Shown here: positions 22,772 to 34,938 of the stretch, piece after piece | Layout: each line of letters begins with the position of its first letter | Numbering within the stretch: the stretch's first letter is position 1 | Source: Dryococelus australis | Taxonomy: Eukaryota > Arthropoda > Insecta > Phasmatodea > Phasmatidae | Direction: 5' to 3' | Assembly (NCBI GenBank): GCA_029891345.1 | Contig: CM057002.1 | Location: 20,598,295-20,662,294 of the forward strand | Length of the DNA stretch: 64,000 nt | The notes under the pieces: generated by a model | Seen by the model: the letters and a program-made list of their open reading frames with translations, nothing else | Told to the model about the DNA's origin: nothing | Database searches by the model: none | Translations under genes and position numbers: made by a program

Positions 22772-23590
22772 CCTGCTCACTCAGTTTAATAATATTTTGC
22801 ATGAGAACTATTTCTTACTAGGCATTACCAACACACCTATGTTTTACCTGCTTTTATTAGTTCCAGTTACAAATTAAATACTATAGTTTATGGATCTATA
22901 CATAGCACAAAACAAAATCACCTGGCCGCGTGTGTCTGTGTATTTGGCTAAGGCTTCTAAACTATGTGATGGATTTTGATGCGGTTTCTACCATAATTTA
23001 GAGAATATCTTGAGGAAGGTTAAGATATATAAAAAATTAATATTTAATGTATGGATAGTAGATAAATGACGACGTTTTCTAATCAAGTCAGAAAACGCCG
23101 CTTTTTGGGCGTTTGCATGGTTTACGCTGACTAAACCATAATTGATACACCTAACAAATTTACTACTGAATTTTAAACCTCAAAAAAGTCCGCTATCGCA
23201 TATGTTTATATTTTAAGGGTGACCCACAGTAATAATTTTTCTCTTTTAAAAGTTGATTAAAAATATGTGTTCACTTATGGAGACTTTGTGAACAACACAA
23301 TATTAATCCAATGTTAGTTACCTTAAGCATTTAGTGTATATACTTGCGGTAAACCTAAACAACACCATATTTGTACACCTGACCCGTGCGAAGCCGGGGC
23401 GGGTCGTTAGTAAAATATAAGCAGACGTTCAGGTTAACCAACAATAAGATATATTTGTATGTTAACAGACGTATAAAATTCTCGTGATACATGGCGTATT
23501 TAGTAAACACGCAGACGCGTCATACGTAGGACGATTTTTTTCAATGTTTTAATTCGAGTACTGTGAAAACACCGTGAAGAGCCTATAATC
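22772..23590 (-). mobile_element. TA-MITE-2, reverse copy split by a Helitron
   Basis: 22772-22894 carries the reverse-strand middle (gcatgagaactatttcttac; aggcattaccaacacacct). After the Helitron, 23411-23590 continues in register (aaaatataagcagacg; gatacatggcgtatttag; caccgtgaag). The left terminus is missing. Confidence 0.8.
22895..23410 (+). mobile_element. Non-autonomous Helitron, copy 2 (nested)
   Basis: A|TCTATACATAGCACAAAAC to GGGCGGGTCGTTAG|T. The 3' hairpin is GACCCG..CGGGTC around tgcgaagccggg. The empty site in other TA-MITE-2 copies (about 36530: ttataggtaaaatataag) shows clean insertion with no target duplication. Confidence 0.9.
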
Positions 23591-24195
23591 CTTGATCGTA
23601 TGCATGTTCTGTTTTATAAACAACAACTTTCCAAGCGCAGCCCAATGTGCAGGTCTTGCCAGGAAACTCTCGAACCTTGCAGATAGCGAAGAACAAGCAT
23701 TAAAAAAAAATATCTCAGTTAACATAGCAAAATTCAGAACAACATCGACTTCAACCTCGAAGAAAAATCCCTTCTTTTTTCTCGCATGCGTTAAACTGAC
23801 GGACTCGGTAGAAGAAAAAAAACCGCTTTTGAACCCAGTGTAATTTTTTTTTAGAGTGCACGCTCTGAGTAATTTGCCACTTTTTTGTATCGTGCTGTAG
23901 TAAAGAATTTGTCAGGGCTCGATTGATTCGTTAAAGCCTTTAATCGGTATACACTCGCGGCAAAAAAAAAAAAAAAAGAGCACCTACGTGCGGTGGAAAT
24001 GAAAAGGAATCGCACGTGTTGAGAGGTCACGTGACTTTTTATTACATTATCAGATCACACGGATAACAAACAGATTTGGCAGTAAGGGCATACTGCTTGT
24101 CCAATATCAGTAGGATATAAATCCCCCCTACAAAATCGCTCGGAGTTAGGTACATTCATGCGGCAGTTCAGTTCGGAAGCCGTAGAGCCGTTGCA
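23591..24195. other. AT-rich stretch
   Basis: An 83-codon ORF at 23592-23843 starts in AT-rich DNA and includes poly-K. Not supported as a gene. A15 run at about 23961. Confidence 0.4.
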
Positions 24196-24622
24196 TAGTC
24201 TATTGACGGTTTCTTCACACTTTTCGAAATAAACCTTTGAAAAATCACCCCATGTATGGCGTGTTTAGTTATTTTCTAAATACGCCATGTATCACTACCG
24301 TTGTATACCTCTGTTGACATAAAAGTATCTTATTTTTCGTTAGATTGAATTTTTGCCTTCATTTTATTTATAAATAAAATTACATGTATAATAAATATAA
24401 GCAAAAACAGTGACAAAATTATGTGTGTTGGTAGCACCTGGTGAGAAATGGTACTCCTGAAAAATAATATTACAACTGAGTGCGCACGAATTCGGTGCGT
24501 TGTCCTTTGGCGTAATTTTCTAGACTCGGTTAAGCTCAGTTTGCACGAGGCGGAGGAATATTCTGGAAGTAGAACTTTAGCAGGGCTTCTGGAAAGTGTG
24601 AATCAGCCGTGAATGGATTATA
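24196..24622 (+). mobile_element. TA-MITE-2, copy (24.2 kb)
   Basis: TAGTCTATTGACGGTTTCTTC to CAGCCGTGAATGGATTATA; full length. Confidence 0.88.
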
Positions 24623-24719
24623 CCCTCTCCTGTGGCGAGTTGACCTACAGCTGTTGTAACTGGCCGTTGATATCCTGTAGGTCGACGTCGGGTCTGAGTA
24701 CGACTTTCTAGTTGGTATA

Positions 24720-24957
24720 GGCTGTTCGCGGTAAAGTGAGCACTTTTGAGGCCCTAGTTACTTTTTCTTTTCAGCCATTTTTTTTAAAATCCTGTAAACA
24801 CCCTTTTTAAATAATAATTGCCATGTAAGTAACATGCACATGCTGTTTACTCCGCAGCACTCGGAAGTTAACGTCTAAGGCTGAAATAAAATATATTTAT
24901 TGATTATTATTCCAAATGAGAGGGCTTTCAAAAGTGCTCACTTTACCGTGAATAGTC
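24720..24957 (-). mobile_element. TA-MITE-1, short form (reverse)
   Basis: TA | GGCTGTTCGCGGTAAAGTG ... CTTTACCGTGAATAGTC | TA. The interior has gcactcggaagttaacgtc, shared with 30537, 32125 and, inverted, 46015 and 52971. Confidence 0.9.
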
Positions 24958-25726
24958 TATACTTCTCATTTTTTATCAGGGACAGATCGGGAACCTTGTT
25001 TATCACCAGAGAACCTCAGCATAAAGCAGCATTCCGCATGAGTGGATCTAGACTTTCTGGTTTGTTGAAGAGCGGAGGAGGGTGGAGGGGGTAATTTTAC
25101 CATCTTGCAGGTGCGGATTTATAGACTATCGATTCGAGGAATTGGAGGGAGGCGCTGTATCTCTTGATAATTTTAGGAAACACTATTTAATTATTTAAAT
25201 CAAATCAATACACTCTAAATATGAATCCCTGATTTCAATCCGTAGAATTATTTTACTGTCTCTCCAGCTAATGATTGGTTGCATACTAGAAAATCGGTGA
25301 AACGCACTAAGGCTTAACTGTCAGGTCGGTGCAATTAACTAGGAATCAGTAGAAATCACTGTTTAAATCATTTAATGATTTAAGAGGAGCTGTATCATAT
25401 ACCTCCAGTCAGACTCGCTGATTTGGAGCAATTTTTTTTTTTACTGTTTCGATATTAGATTGTGGTTTAAACAATTCTGATATTATTTCATTGTAGTTTT
25501 AAAACATGCACGGGGCAGTTGCAAGTCAATGTGAGCGGTTTTTTTTTTTTTTTTGGAAGGGATTAGGAGGGTTATTTCCTCTGCGACTCCCTCCCTATCT
25601 GGATCCCTCCCCACTGTTATCTTGTTTCAAGACTGACCAAGGTGTCATCCCGTGGTTGGTAACACATGAGGACGGAAAATGTGACTGACGCGCTTCTGTA
25701 CCGTCAGCATTTCCCGGATCACTATA
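24958..25726. other. Non-coding stretch
   Basis: T-runs at 25430-25442 and 25540-25554. The ORFs reading through them are not credible. Nothing recognised. Confidence 0.45.
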
Positions 25727-26484
25727 GGCTATTCACGGAAAAGTGAGCACTTTTGAATGCCTCCTCATTTGTAATAATAGTCCCTACACATGTATTAATT
25801 TAACCATAGATGTTTAGGCCAGGATCTTCCATTTCTACGGCTTTTGCGAGAGTTAATTTTTTGAACCCAAACTGGAGCCGATTTTGTAAAATCCTCTTAC
25901 AATTTTGTTACAAATTATTTTTATTATGTAGTCTAATTTTTCAACACAAAAAACTGTATAGTTTTATCCATTTAATAAACTAATGAAGATATTGTTTATT
26001 TAATACTCGTATGCACGTTGTGTATGCTTTCGCCTTATGTAAAATTAACATTGCCATGGGCCTCATCACTTTATTCATGCGTCGGTCAAGTGAAACTGTG
26101 AAATTATTTTAAAAAAAGTAAACATTTTATAAATCTGCTAATTTTTACACACTAATGCATTAAAAAAACAAAGCGAAATAAATAATTTAAATTGTCACAA
26201 ATTATTACCTCACACTTTTTATTTGACGTTAAGATACATAACTACTTACCATATATAGTTAACTTTACCGAGCGCATGTCTCTCAGTGCTCCCGTTAAAA
26301 TATATGCAGGTAGGGGCAGTGACTTTTTTTCTAATGTTGATTTCAAAAGTGCTCACTTTATCGTGAACAGACTTTACTTACATTATAATACGTATATAAA
26401 AAAATAGGCGGTTAAAGAATAAAAAATGGCTGAAAGTAAAAAGTAACTAGGACATTAAAAGTGCTCACATGACTGCGAGCAGTC
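25727..26484 (+). mobile_element. TA-MITE-1 short form split by a truncated long form
   Basis: The left end TATAGGCTATTCACGG..GAGCACTTTTGAATGCC fits the short form. Its right half resumes at about 26400 (cggttaaagaataaaaaatg..gtaactagg..GCGAGCAGTCTATA). The intervening DNA includes a reverse long-form copy (26009-26371). Confidence 0.75.
26009..26371 (-). mobile_element. TA-MITE-1, long form, truncated (reverse, nested)
   Basis: Begins inside the consensus at gtatgcacgttgtg, lacking about 50 bp including the left TIR, and ends AAAGTGCTCACTTTATCGTG..AACAGAC. Confidence 0.85.
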
Positions 26485-26572
26485 TATACCAGCAGAGACC
26501 TGAGGTTCTAGCCCACGGCTGCCATCATCATAGCTTCAGGAGTAATGCTGGCGTGTCTCTGCAACATTGTAA

Positions 26573-26774
26573 GGCTATTCTCGGTGAAGTGAGCACTTTC
26601 AGCCAATTTTTATTTTTCCGCCACTGTTTAATAATCATCATTGCCATGAGACTAATAGGCTGTGATTTCACCACTCCCAAAATTTAATGCCAGAGGCTGC
26701 GATAAAACATGTTTATTAGTGGTTAATGCCCGGTGGGAGGGCCTTAAAACGTGCTCACTTTGCCGTGAGCAGCC
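26573..26774 (-). mobile_element. TA-MITE-1, short form (variant c)
   Basis: GGCTATTCTCGGTGAAGTGAG to CTTTGCCGTGAGCAGCC, TATA after. The interior matches 14218-14451. Confidence 0.88.
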
Positions 26775-28012
26775 TATAGTAAGATGCGCTCGTTGTAGTA
26801 TATACTTGTATTGGGAGTAGCTTGGACCACTTTTCCATGTAGTTAAAACATTCACCTATATAGTTAAAATCTACATTTTTTATTACAATTTTTAATAATA
26901 AATTTAACAATTTCAATTTGAACATTTTGGTGGTTGTATGAGTATACGTCGTTGAATTCAAAATTTGTAAATTAAAATTTGTAGGGGTACCATAATACTT
27001 TTAAATTTAATTCTTTAGTTTAGCAGTTAATATATATTATTTAAATTCACAGTAGAAATTTAATGTCTAAATTTATGCTGTTAATGTATTTTTTTTTTTA
27101 AATTCCCCGTATAAATTTTTCTTTTCAGTTAAAATTGTTTTGGAAAATAATTTTAAGTTGCGAGTTAAAAATGTTTTTCATTTTTATTATACGGATACAT
27201 GTTTTAATTATATGCAAAGCGGTTCGTATTACACTAGGCGTCGCTGTACTCTCACATGGCCGTCATCCATAGTAACACAGAACAGATATTCGTGGCTCCA
27301 ACATGGTGCGAAGCCATTCGTCGTCACCCCGTGCTGGCTCCATCCCAACCGCCAACTTTCATGTTCTGGTGTCGACAGCAACCTATGAACTGGACGGTGA
27401 ACCCAACCTCCGGCTAGTATTTCGTAATTTAGGACATTGGGAATTTAGGTTGTTGGAATTCTAACAGCACTCAGCAGCGCTCCTGTCTCTCCGTTTGGGA
27501 TCTCCATTACTGTATATTTCAGCGTTTCTTTGGCAACGAAAAATATAAATTTTAATTTACGGGTATGTTCTCTCAGAAACTTATAAAAATCAGTTTTATT
27601 TTCTTGTTGCCTTAAGGAAAATGCCCATTTAAAAATTAATTTTACGAAGTTATTATATTTGTTGCAAAAACGGTTTCAAATATAATTTCCATCAGTGCAA
27701 AGTCAACGGACAATATTACGCACTTGAGATTCGTCTTAATTATTTTTGGTTTGAATTCGCATAATTTGCATCATAAAAGGCCTGAAATTAGACGTAAAGA
27801 TTAGCACAATCCTTTGCGGAGGTATTTTGAAGATTTAGCATGCTTCTGCAGCTTAGTGAAATTCGACCTGAGTCTCCGAATATTTGGGGCGTAAACTTGT
27901 TCACGTGATCGATTTAGTAACCTAAATAGAGGTATGTTGGAGGTTTCGGACAGGGCTCCTGTGTTGTAGACTATCCCATAACTGTGTCCGGATGTCAAGA
28001 TCCGGTGTCATA
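26775..28012. other. AT-rich stretch, mostly unique
   Basis: Only short unsupported ORFs. 27230-27400 is GC-richer but carries no recognised feature. Confidence 0.45.
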
Positions 28013-28564
28013 AAGCTGGAGTCGCAATAGCCCAACGAACACGACACGACAAACCGGAGGCACGATGTCAGAGCTCGACGGAATCTAATATTATATTTTA
28101 CTCAGTGTTCACAACACCCCGACGAAATATGCCCTAGTGTGTTAGTTGGCTTTTGCAAAAACTAAAACTTTATTTGAGTTATCATATTATCCAGTATTTA
28201 CTTTTTATAACTCGCGATAAAGTGAATGTTTATTTTGCTTTTGAGAATAGTTGAATTTATACGATAAAACAATATTTAAAAACACATCGGAACGTTATTT
28301 TGGCGGTAAGTTAGTTTATTATTTACTACAGTAGGGAAATAAATACATAATTTTGTTTTTATAATGTCGTATTTACAATTTTTGCGCGCCCCGACCCAGC
28401 CCGACACGACGGAAAGTAGAAAAAGAACCTCCATTTCTCGGGCTGTTGGGGCTACGATTTTGTCGGACTGATGTCACAGTGACCTTGCTTCTCATTGGCT
28501 GCTACTCAGATTTTGTCATGTCGGGGTTATCGTGTCGGGTACGTCGGGGTATTCCGACTCCAGT
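28013..28564 (-). mobile_element. TAA-MITE (PIF/Harbinger-like), copy 2 (reverse)
   Basis: The ends AGCTGGAGTCGCAATAGCCC and ..GGGTATTCCGACTCCAGT pair. TAA lies on the left and TAT (one change) on the right. The interior ccccgacgaaatatgccc and tattggctgctactcag-type blocks are inverted relative to 44673-45224. Confidence 0.8.
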
Positions 28565-28638
28565 TATCCCACCTTGGCGTGCTCTATCGTGGTGGACCAG
28601 TAATTTTACGACCTGTGTAGGTACAGATGATTGCTATA

Positions 28639-28918
28639 GGCTGTTCACGGTAAAGGGAGCACCTTTGAAAAATCAACCTAGGCGTAACATGTCAATCTGT
28701 TTTGTCAATAACCTGTAGTCCAAAAATACAAAACACTATTATTAACTTTAAGAGTACTGTATATTCTTTAATAAATGAAACTGTAACTTAATACCTTCTA
28801 TAACTTTTAATATTTATTTCGCATTAAATATGAATTTACAACAGCGAGAGCAGCGATGTGGTGCCAATGGCCTAGTAAGAAATACATCACTAGCAAAATA
28901 TTATTTTAACCTAGTATT
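28639..28918. mobile_element. MITE fragments (TA-MITE-1 left end, TA-MITE-2 middle)
   Basis: 28639-28690 is a solo TA-MITE-1 left terminus (GGCTGTTCACGGTAAAGGGAG). 28798-28915 resembles the middle of TA-MITE-2 (gtggtgccaatggcctagtaagaaat). No complete element. Confidence 0.5.
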
Positions 28919-30458
28919 TTGGTATGCTATTTGTAAATTAAACGTTGCCTATTGAAATATCTAAATATTTAGGTAGTCCCGATGGGAACATATTATATTG
29001 CTACAGTTTAAAATAACAGCGCAAAATATCGTGCTTAGGTCGTAGTGACACGGTGTTAGTTTGATCGACTGAGGATACAACTGTCCGCTGGGCGGAGCTT
29101 GTCGCTCTCGCTCTTTCTATATCTCTCTCACACTCGGGAAATTTCGCATCGCTAGTAAGCATAATTATACATGTTTTAAATTGTAGCATATTTCATACTT
29201 ATTACAGCAAAATAATGATTTTTTAATTTATAATTTAAGCCTGAAAAGAGATTTTAATGTTTGAATACTTATTTTAGTATATTTTGTTATGATGGCGGGA
29301 CGGATACCATCTGAAGTTGGCAAACGTGGCGAACTATGAAATGGCGTGTTGTTTTTTGCCAAACGAAGCGTAAATTATACTTACTCCGGAAAATACTTCA
29401 AATTACCACATCATGTTTGTAGACATTGTGTTTTTTAAACCTACCTGGGCAAGTTACGATGTTGTGATAAATCTGTGTTTCCACGGCAGTAATAAATATA
29501 CTGTGACGTGTGTTTCGTTAACTGCTGCGTGTGAAATGGCTTGGCGTTGCTGCATCGTGGTCGATACGTTGGCCTTGTGTGTGTGTGCGTGATTTCAAAT
29601 ATTTGATGTGCACTATTTATATGTTTCAACTGTGAACTGTTTTTATGATGAAGTTAATTATTTACATACACTACTGTTTATTTATCACAACATTGTACCT
29701 TTGCCCTAGGTGTTTGAAACACAGTCGTATAACGTGATTTTCCACAATCCCATAGAAATACTACGCCCCGCCCGATAAATTTCAATAAACCTAATAAACA
29801 GTAAGTAGCAATACATAGGAAAAAATGAGCTAAATAAAAAATTACGGTAGGCTTATTTTTGTGCATGTTCACCGCTATCTTTTAAGTTTGTATGGCAAAA
29901 AAAAAAAAAAAATAAGCGACGCGAGTTGCGTGATTGATTGTAATGTGTCTTTTTCGTTGGAGAGGTTGTTCCTTCGTCCTAATATTTATTCTAACTGAGG
30001 CCGTCCTTTTAAATAATTAACCCAGCACATATAAATAACAAATGGTTAAATACTACAGGTGTACCAGGGTTAAAAACAGCAGCGGCAAAATATTAATGAG
30101 CATTATGTGTAATGTGCTATGTCGGTGAAAACAAATATGTTAACAATGTAAAAAAACCGCAAGAACTATCGTCAATTCAGACATTTTTAAAACGTCATAA
30201 AGCTGACCTAAATAATGTTATATGCCTAAATTGTGAATATTCGTATGAAATGGTTTTTGGAATATGACAGAATTATTTGAAAATCTGTAAACAGTAAACA
30301 ACGCAGACAGGTACAAAAGTAGGAGTCACATTTCAATGTTTATGTTTAGGTGTAGCGAAAAAATACGAGCACATGTACACACAAAGACACAATGAAATGT
30401 AAACATTGATTTTGACAGATGCTACATGGCAGTCACGTGGAAATGTTTGTTTAAATTT
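28919..30458. other. AT-rich stretch, 1.5 kb
   Basis: A15 run at about 29897. No exon or repeat recognised. Confidence 0.45.
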
Positions 30459-30735
30459 GGCGGAAGAATACGAAACGAGCCTGCAAGTATATATTTAGCA
30501 GGGCTCCGAGAAAGTTTCTTCCAGTCGGGAATTGACTATAGTAACTTTTCACTTTCAGCATCTGTTTTTTACTTTAACCACATTTTAAAATAAATATTAC
30601 TTTGCAAGTGTTAAACACGGTGTATATTCCACCACACTCGGAAGTTAACCTCTAAGGATAACATAAAATACATTAAATGACTATCACTCCAAATGAGAAG
30701 TCTTCCAAAAGTGTTCACTTTACCGTGCATAACCT
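30459..30735 (-). mobile_element. MITE cluster: TA-MITE-2 right end joined to 5'-truncated short TA-MITE-1
   Basis: 30459-30540 matches a MITE-2-type right end (gcagggctccgagaaag..gactata). 30541-30735 is a short TA-MITE-1 in the reverse sense lacking its first 35 bp, ending CACTTTACCGTGCATAACC. Confidence 0.6.
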
Positions 30736-32124
30736 ATATACTCTGCAATTATGTATACGCTCAGTGATGGAATGCAAGTGTACCAATTAGCTCCAGTTTG
30801 GAACATTCTTTCTGGATGTCAGTCTGTCTTTTATTTAAATGTAGTTACATGTATACATGGTTGATTCAATAATAAAAGATATTTACTATGACATTTATGT
30901 GGTGTTAACATCAGCGGTTTATGATTCTATAATCATCCCCTTGGGTACGCATGTAACTTCAATAGATTTACGTTGCCAACAATCACACAGTCATATCGAC
31001 GTGTGCAGAGCAATCATAAGGTTTATGGCGTTATTTTCAATTTTTATTTTGGATACGGGTGGAGGATAGACATTGATAAAAAAAAAAAAAAGCAATTTTT
31101 TTTCTTCGGAAGTTTTAATAAACTGGAAACACGCTGTAACTTTGTATGCAATTTGTACAATGACCCTACTCCCCGTGGGCGGGTTGCATATATTCTATCA
31201 CGATCCCCGGTGGTCGGCAATGGAGCTGTAATATAATTGTGCTCCTCGCCGGCTTTTCAATAACAATCTCGGCCAGGAGCGCTCATCGCCGAGCCACTTA
31301 ATACAGACGCGGTTTTTTTTTTTTTTTTTAACTGGCAGTATCTTCGCAGAGGTAACAAACTGGCTCTCCGTGTAACAATTTCGCCTATCTTCATCCCCTC
31401 GGCTGCACGTTGTCCGAAAATGGCGGGCGTTGCCATGGCAACCCGGGATCGATTCCGTTCCTCGGTGATGTGAAGTCGCCGTGAAATTGCATGGAATGGA
31501 ACGGAATAATAATTTGCGTAACAAAAAAAAAAAAAAAATGTTCCGACGCTTCTGGGTAGGTATGCGTAATTTTCCTTTCTGCTACTATTTTTTTATTTTT
31601 TATTTTTATTTTCAGTACTCAGAATTGAATTTATCTGGAAAACGCAGAAATTAATATTTTTATTATATACATTTATAAAATCATTCTAACGTTTGCAGGT
31701 ATTTGGAATTTCAGATTCATTTTCTAAGGAAAACAATAAAATGAGTATACGTATTAAAACATTGTGGACAACTCGGTGCGTACACACAGCATGTTCTTTG
31801 CAGTAGAAGCTGAGATGTTCTTAAATGTCCACGCAGCCAAATAGGCCTACTTCAAATTTCGAATCAGGACACTTAGTAGACAAACTTGAAACCGCTTTTA
31901 GTAGCTTCTTTCGCGGAACGTGATAGATGGACTGTCTGCTGTGAGCATATTTGATTGTCTTGTAAAACGACGAAGAATCTTCATAAAGTCGGTGCCACGT
32001 AATAACTGACGGACCAGGTTGATAATATTCCTTTTCCCGTCCAGTTTTTTCAAGAAAAAAAAAATGTCGCACGAGTTAGAGGTAATGAAACCGGTCTCGA
32101 AATTTCCAGCATGCTGAATACGCA
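30736..32124. other. Mostly unique stretch
   Basis: 31140-31500 is GC-richer. The 108-codon minus ORF (31198-31524) contains poly-K from a T15 run. No recognised gene. Confidence 0.4.
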
Positions 32125-32355
32125 GACTGTTCATGGTAAAGTGAGCACTTCTGAGGCCCTAGTTACTTTTTACTTTTAGACATTTCTTATCATTGAACCA
32201 GCTTTTCAAATAAATATTGTCATGTAAGTAACAAACACAGCTTGTGTATTCCACCGCACTCGGAAATTGACGTCTAAGGGTAAAATATGATATACTTATT
32301 GAGTATTATTTCAACTGAGAGAGATCTCGAAAGTGCTCACCTTACCGTGATCACC
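32125..32355 (-). mobile_element. TA-MITE-1, short form (reverse)
   Basis: GACTGTTCATGGTAAAGTGAG to CACCTTACCGTGATCACCC, then TATA. gcactcggaaattgacgtc in the interior. Confidence 0.88.
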
Positions 32356-32371
32356 CTATACTGGGATTTCA

Positions 32372-32620
32372 GGGGCCAGCTTATATGACGCGAAACTACT
32401 AAACGTGCGTTTAATAGGCTGGTCTACGAAAATAACACACGCTTCATGTGAGGCCTGTTGAGTTCTTTCAAGAAGTCACGCAAATTAAAAATGGCATTTC
32501 AGGACGCCACAGCATAGATAAAAAAAAAACGTTATTTCAAAGCGTCGTATCTCAGAACATATGCTTCAAATTCATACTGTTATAGACGCCTTATGGGTTC
32601 TATAAAAAGTAAGTGTGGGG
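32372..32620 (+). repeat. Dispersed repeat A, second copy
   Basis: Shares gcgaaactactaaacgtg, a gcatttcaggacgccac block, tttcaaagcgtcgtatctc and ttatagacgccttatg with repeat A at 13515 and the copy at 59570. Lacks the 3' ggcgatggcgcac part. Confidence 0.5.
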
Positions 32621-32780
32621 ATGCGTATCTAAGATGTAAAACACAATATTAAATCACCCCACCAATATATTTAAAACTACAAACAAACCTCTTACAATAT
32701 AATTTATACAGCACTTTACATTATACTCGAATGCTTTAAATTGTGCCGGGGGAGCGTGTTACTTGAGAAGTTACTCTATA

Positions 32781-33195
32781 TAGTCCATTCACGGTTACTT
32801 CAGCCTTTTATGAAACCCTGCTAATGTTCTACTTCCAGGATATTCCTCCGTCTCTTGCAAACTAAGCTTGATAACAAGTCTGGAGAATTACACCAGAGGG
32901 ACAACGCACCCCATTCGTGCGCACTCAGTTGTAATGATATTCTGTATAAGAGCTGTTTCTCAATATACGTTCTCCCTGTTTTTTAATTCAAATTATTTAT
33001 CAATGAAGCATTATGATATATAGATAAGATATTAATAAAATTTCAATTTGACATGAAAACAAGTAACTTTTATGACCACAAGTATAAAACGCTTGCGAGA
33101 CAAGGCGTATTTAGGAAATAACTAAACATGTCATACATGGGGAGATTTTTCAAAAGTTTGATTTAAAAAGGCCGAACAAACCGTGAATGAACTAT
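32781..33195 (-). mobile_element. TA-MITE-2, reverse copy (32.8 kb)
   Basis: TATA | TAGTCCATTCACGGTTACTTC to ..AAACCGTGAATGAACTATA. Full length. A decayed Tc1 element starts within 15 bp of its right end. Confidence 0.9.
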
Positions 33196-33206
33196 ATTAT
33201 ATATTA

Positions 33207-33739
33207 CAATATCTACCAAAAAGTAATTGGGCACCCGTGAAGATAGGTCAGTTGACTTGTGTTTCACGGCCTTCGGCGTAGGTCCGTGGTAGCATGAACA
33301 CAAAGGCCTATTGTAACATTCTGGATAATGATATGCTCCCAACATAGTGTCGTTTTTACGGAATGGACCCGTGTTACTTCCAGGATGACAATGCCAGGTG
33401 CCGTGTTTCAAGGGCTACTATGCAGTGGTACGCCGACAATAATGTTCGCCCATTGGACAGGGCCCCGACCTCAACACTATAGAACATCTTTGGGACGAAT
33501 TGAATAGCGGGGTGAGGGTTCGTCAGGCCCGGCCAAAGTCCATTGCTCACCTCATGGAATTGTTGCAAGAGGAATGGCGACGAATCCCCGTGGATGTCAT
33601 GCAAACTCTCGCAGAGAGCATGCCAGACAGGGTGGCTGCTGTTATAGCCGCAAGAGGTGGCCCTACGAGATACTAACGGGGTGACGACCACCGAGCAAAC
33701 ATTGTGGACAGGTGGCCAATTACTTTTTGATCGAGAGTG
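33207..33739 (+). mobile_element. Decayed Tc1-like transposon (internally deleted)
   Basis: TA lies on both sides. The left end CAATATCTACCAAAAAGTAATTGG pairs with the right end through AAAAAGTAATTGG. At 533 bp it keeps only the last part of a transposase gene. Confidence 0.8.
33387..33676 (+). pseudogene. Tc1-family transposase, C-terminal remnant
   Basis: Tc1/mariner transposases cut and paste the element through a DDE catalytic core. Here the second acidic motif (DNARCRV, family form DNARxH) starts at 33387. A one-frame shift near 33470 then leads into DLNTIEHLWDELN, holding the third catalytic acid (the E of IEH). The frame stays open to SMPDRVAAVIAARGGPTRY and a TAA at 33674-33676. The N-terminal DNA-binding half and the first Asp are gone, so it cannot be active. 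Confidence 0.85.
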
Positions 33740-33741
33740 TA

Positions 33742-34089
33742 TATTACAGCCACGCATCTAGCTATTGTGAGTCCATCTGAAGATCACTGGAACGGCATTA
33801 CGTTAGCGTTGCCGAAGGCTGAGTGCTATTACGACTACGGCGGCCGAAACTCCATCTGCTGGTCCATCTTGTCCCGGTGTCTGCTCTGCTTGGTGTGGTA
33901 AGGCCCGAGCTCGATGCTTCTCAGTCCTTAAAAATACATCATGTTTAATAACCCTCTGATCTGTTGTCACAACTTCCGCGGCTCGTGTCCTGGTTGCATT
34001 ACCTCGCTCTCTTTTGATGTGTGCTGGTGCGTTCAGGCACGCGCCAAAGCAAAGGCTTGCCCACACCACAACATTACAAAAATACTTCA
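33742..34089. other. GC-moderate unique stretch
   Basis: ORFs on both strands (33803-34168 minus, 33941-34162 plus) without recognised domains. Confidence 0.35.
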
Positions 34090-34312
34090 AGGGCTCTGCT
34101 TTGAAAGTTTCCACAGACTTTCCATCAATAAAATAAAAGGTTCGCAGCTTAATGTCCCATAGGTACACGCATCACTGCACGATAGTTCCAGAGTCCCAGA
34201 GCATTACTCTCAGGGGCGATGGCGCACTTGATGCACGTGACAGTGTCGCCCTTATCGCTACCGATCTTCCCGGCCTCAAACGCGGAAAAAATCTTTATGG
34301 TAGGCCGGCCCC
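34090..34312 (+). repeat. Dispersed repeat A, third copy (3' part)
   Basis: Matches 13700-13727, 14145-14217 and 14452-14585 in sequence: ggctctgctttgaa, actttccatcaataaaat, ggcgatggcgcacttgat, cagtgtcgcccttatcgct, ctcaaacgcgg. The frame G-D-G-A-L-D-A-R-D-S-V-A-L is open. Confidence 0.6.
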
Positions 34313-34315
34313 TTA

Positions 34316-34821
34316 AGGGGAATGGTGCATGAAAGCAGTAAATTTACCCGATTTTCGATATAAGTCGTTTTCGAAAGGGTTTATCGAAATTTTCGGCTCG
34401 ACAAGACGTAAATAATAATTTCCAACCCCCCTTTTTTTACGTTGTTATAAAGTCACTGCCTTCTTTATTTTCGGAGCATTGATGGAAGAAAAGAAATTTT
34501 TTTTTTATCTTCAATCAGTGCTCTGAGAACAACGAAGTGACGACGTAAGAAGGTGTTCAAAATTTTATTTACGATTTGTCGAACCAAAAATTTTGAAAAC
34601 AGATCGTTTAATCATTACTAACACGTAAATCACACATTTCAAAGTCGCCATCTCCCACCACAGTCTACGAGCAATATTCCCCAAAAAAACATTAAAAATG
34701 TACACTTAGTCCACTCTTGCACTAAACTCTACGCCTACACAAGACATTGCAACCCACCTCTCTGCGGAACAAGTTGTGGCAAAAATTATGTAAGTATACG
34801 GTTTTCGTGCACTATTCCCCT
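34316..34821. mobile_element. Foldback element FB, copy 2
   Basis: Left AGGGGAATGGTGCATGAAAG, right inverse AGGGGAATAGTGCACGAAAA, flanked by TTA/TA. An inner palindrome lies at ttttcggagcattgatgg / cagtgctctgagaac. About 150 bp between 34615 and 34765 is absent from copy 1. Confidence 0.8.
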
Positions 34822-34938
34822 TATGACAACTGCTGTAACTCGCTCAGAGTGCGCATGCCGACGGCGCTGTGTTGCGACATAGGACTCATTTGTTTTGCCA
34901 ACATCGCCATCAAAAGCAATGGGTTAGGATTTTAAGTT

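Noticed and set aside
33387..33676. Active Tc1 transposase
   Set aside because: Only the C-terminal part remains, with a frameshift and no first catalytic Asp.
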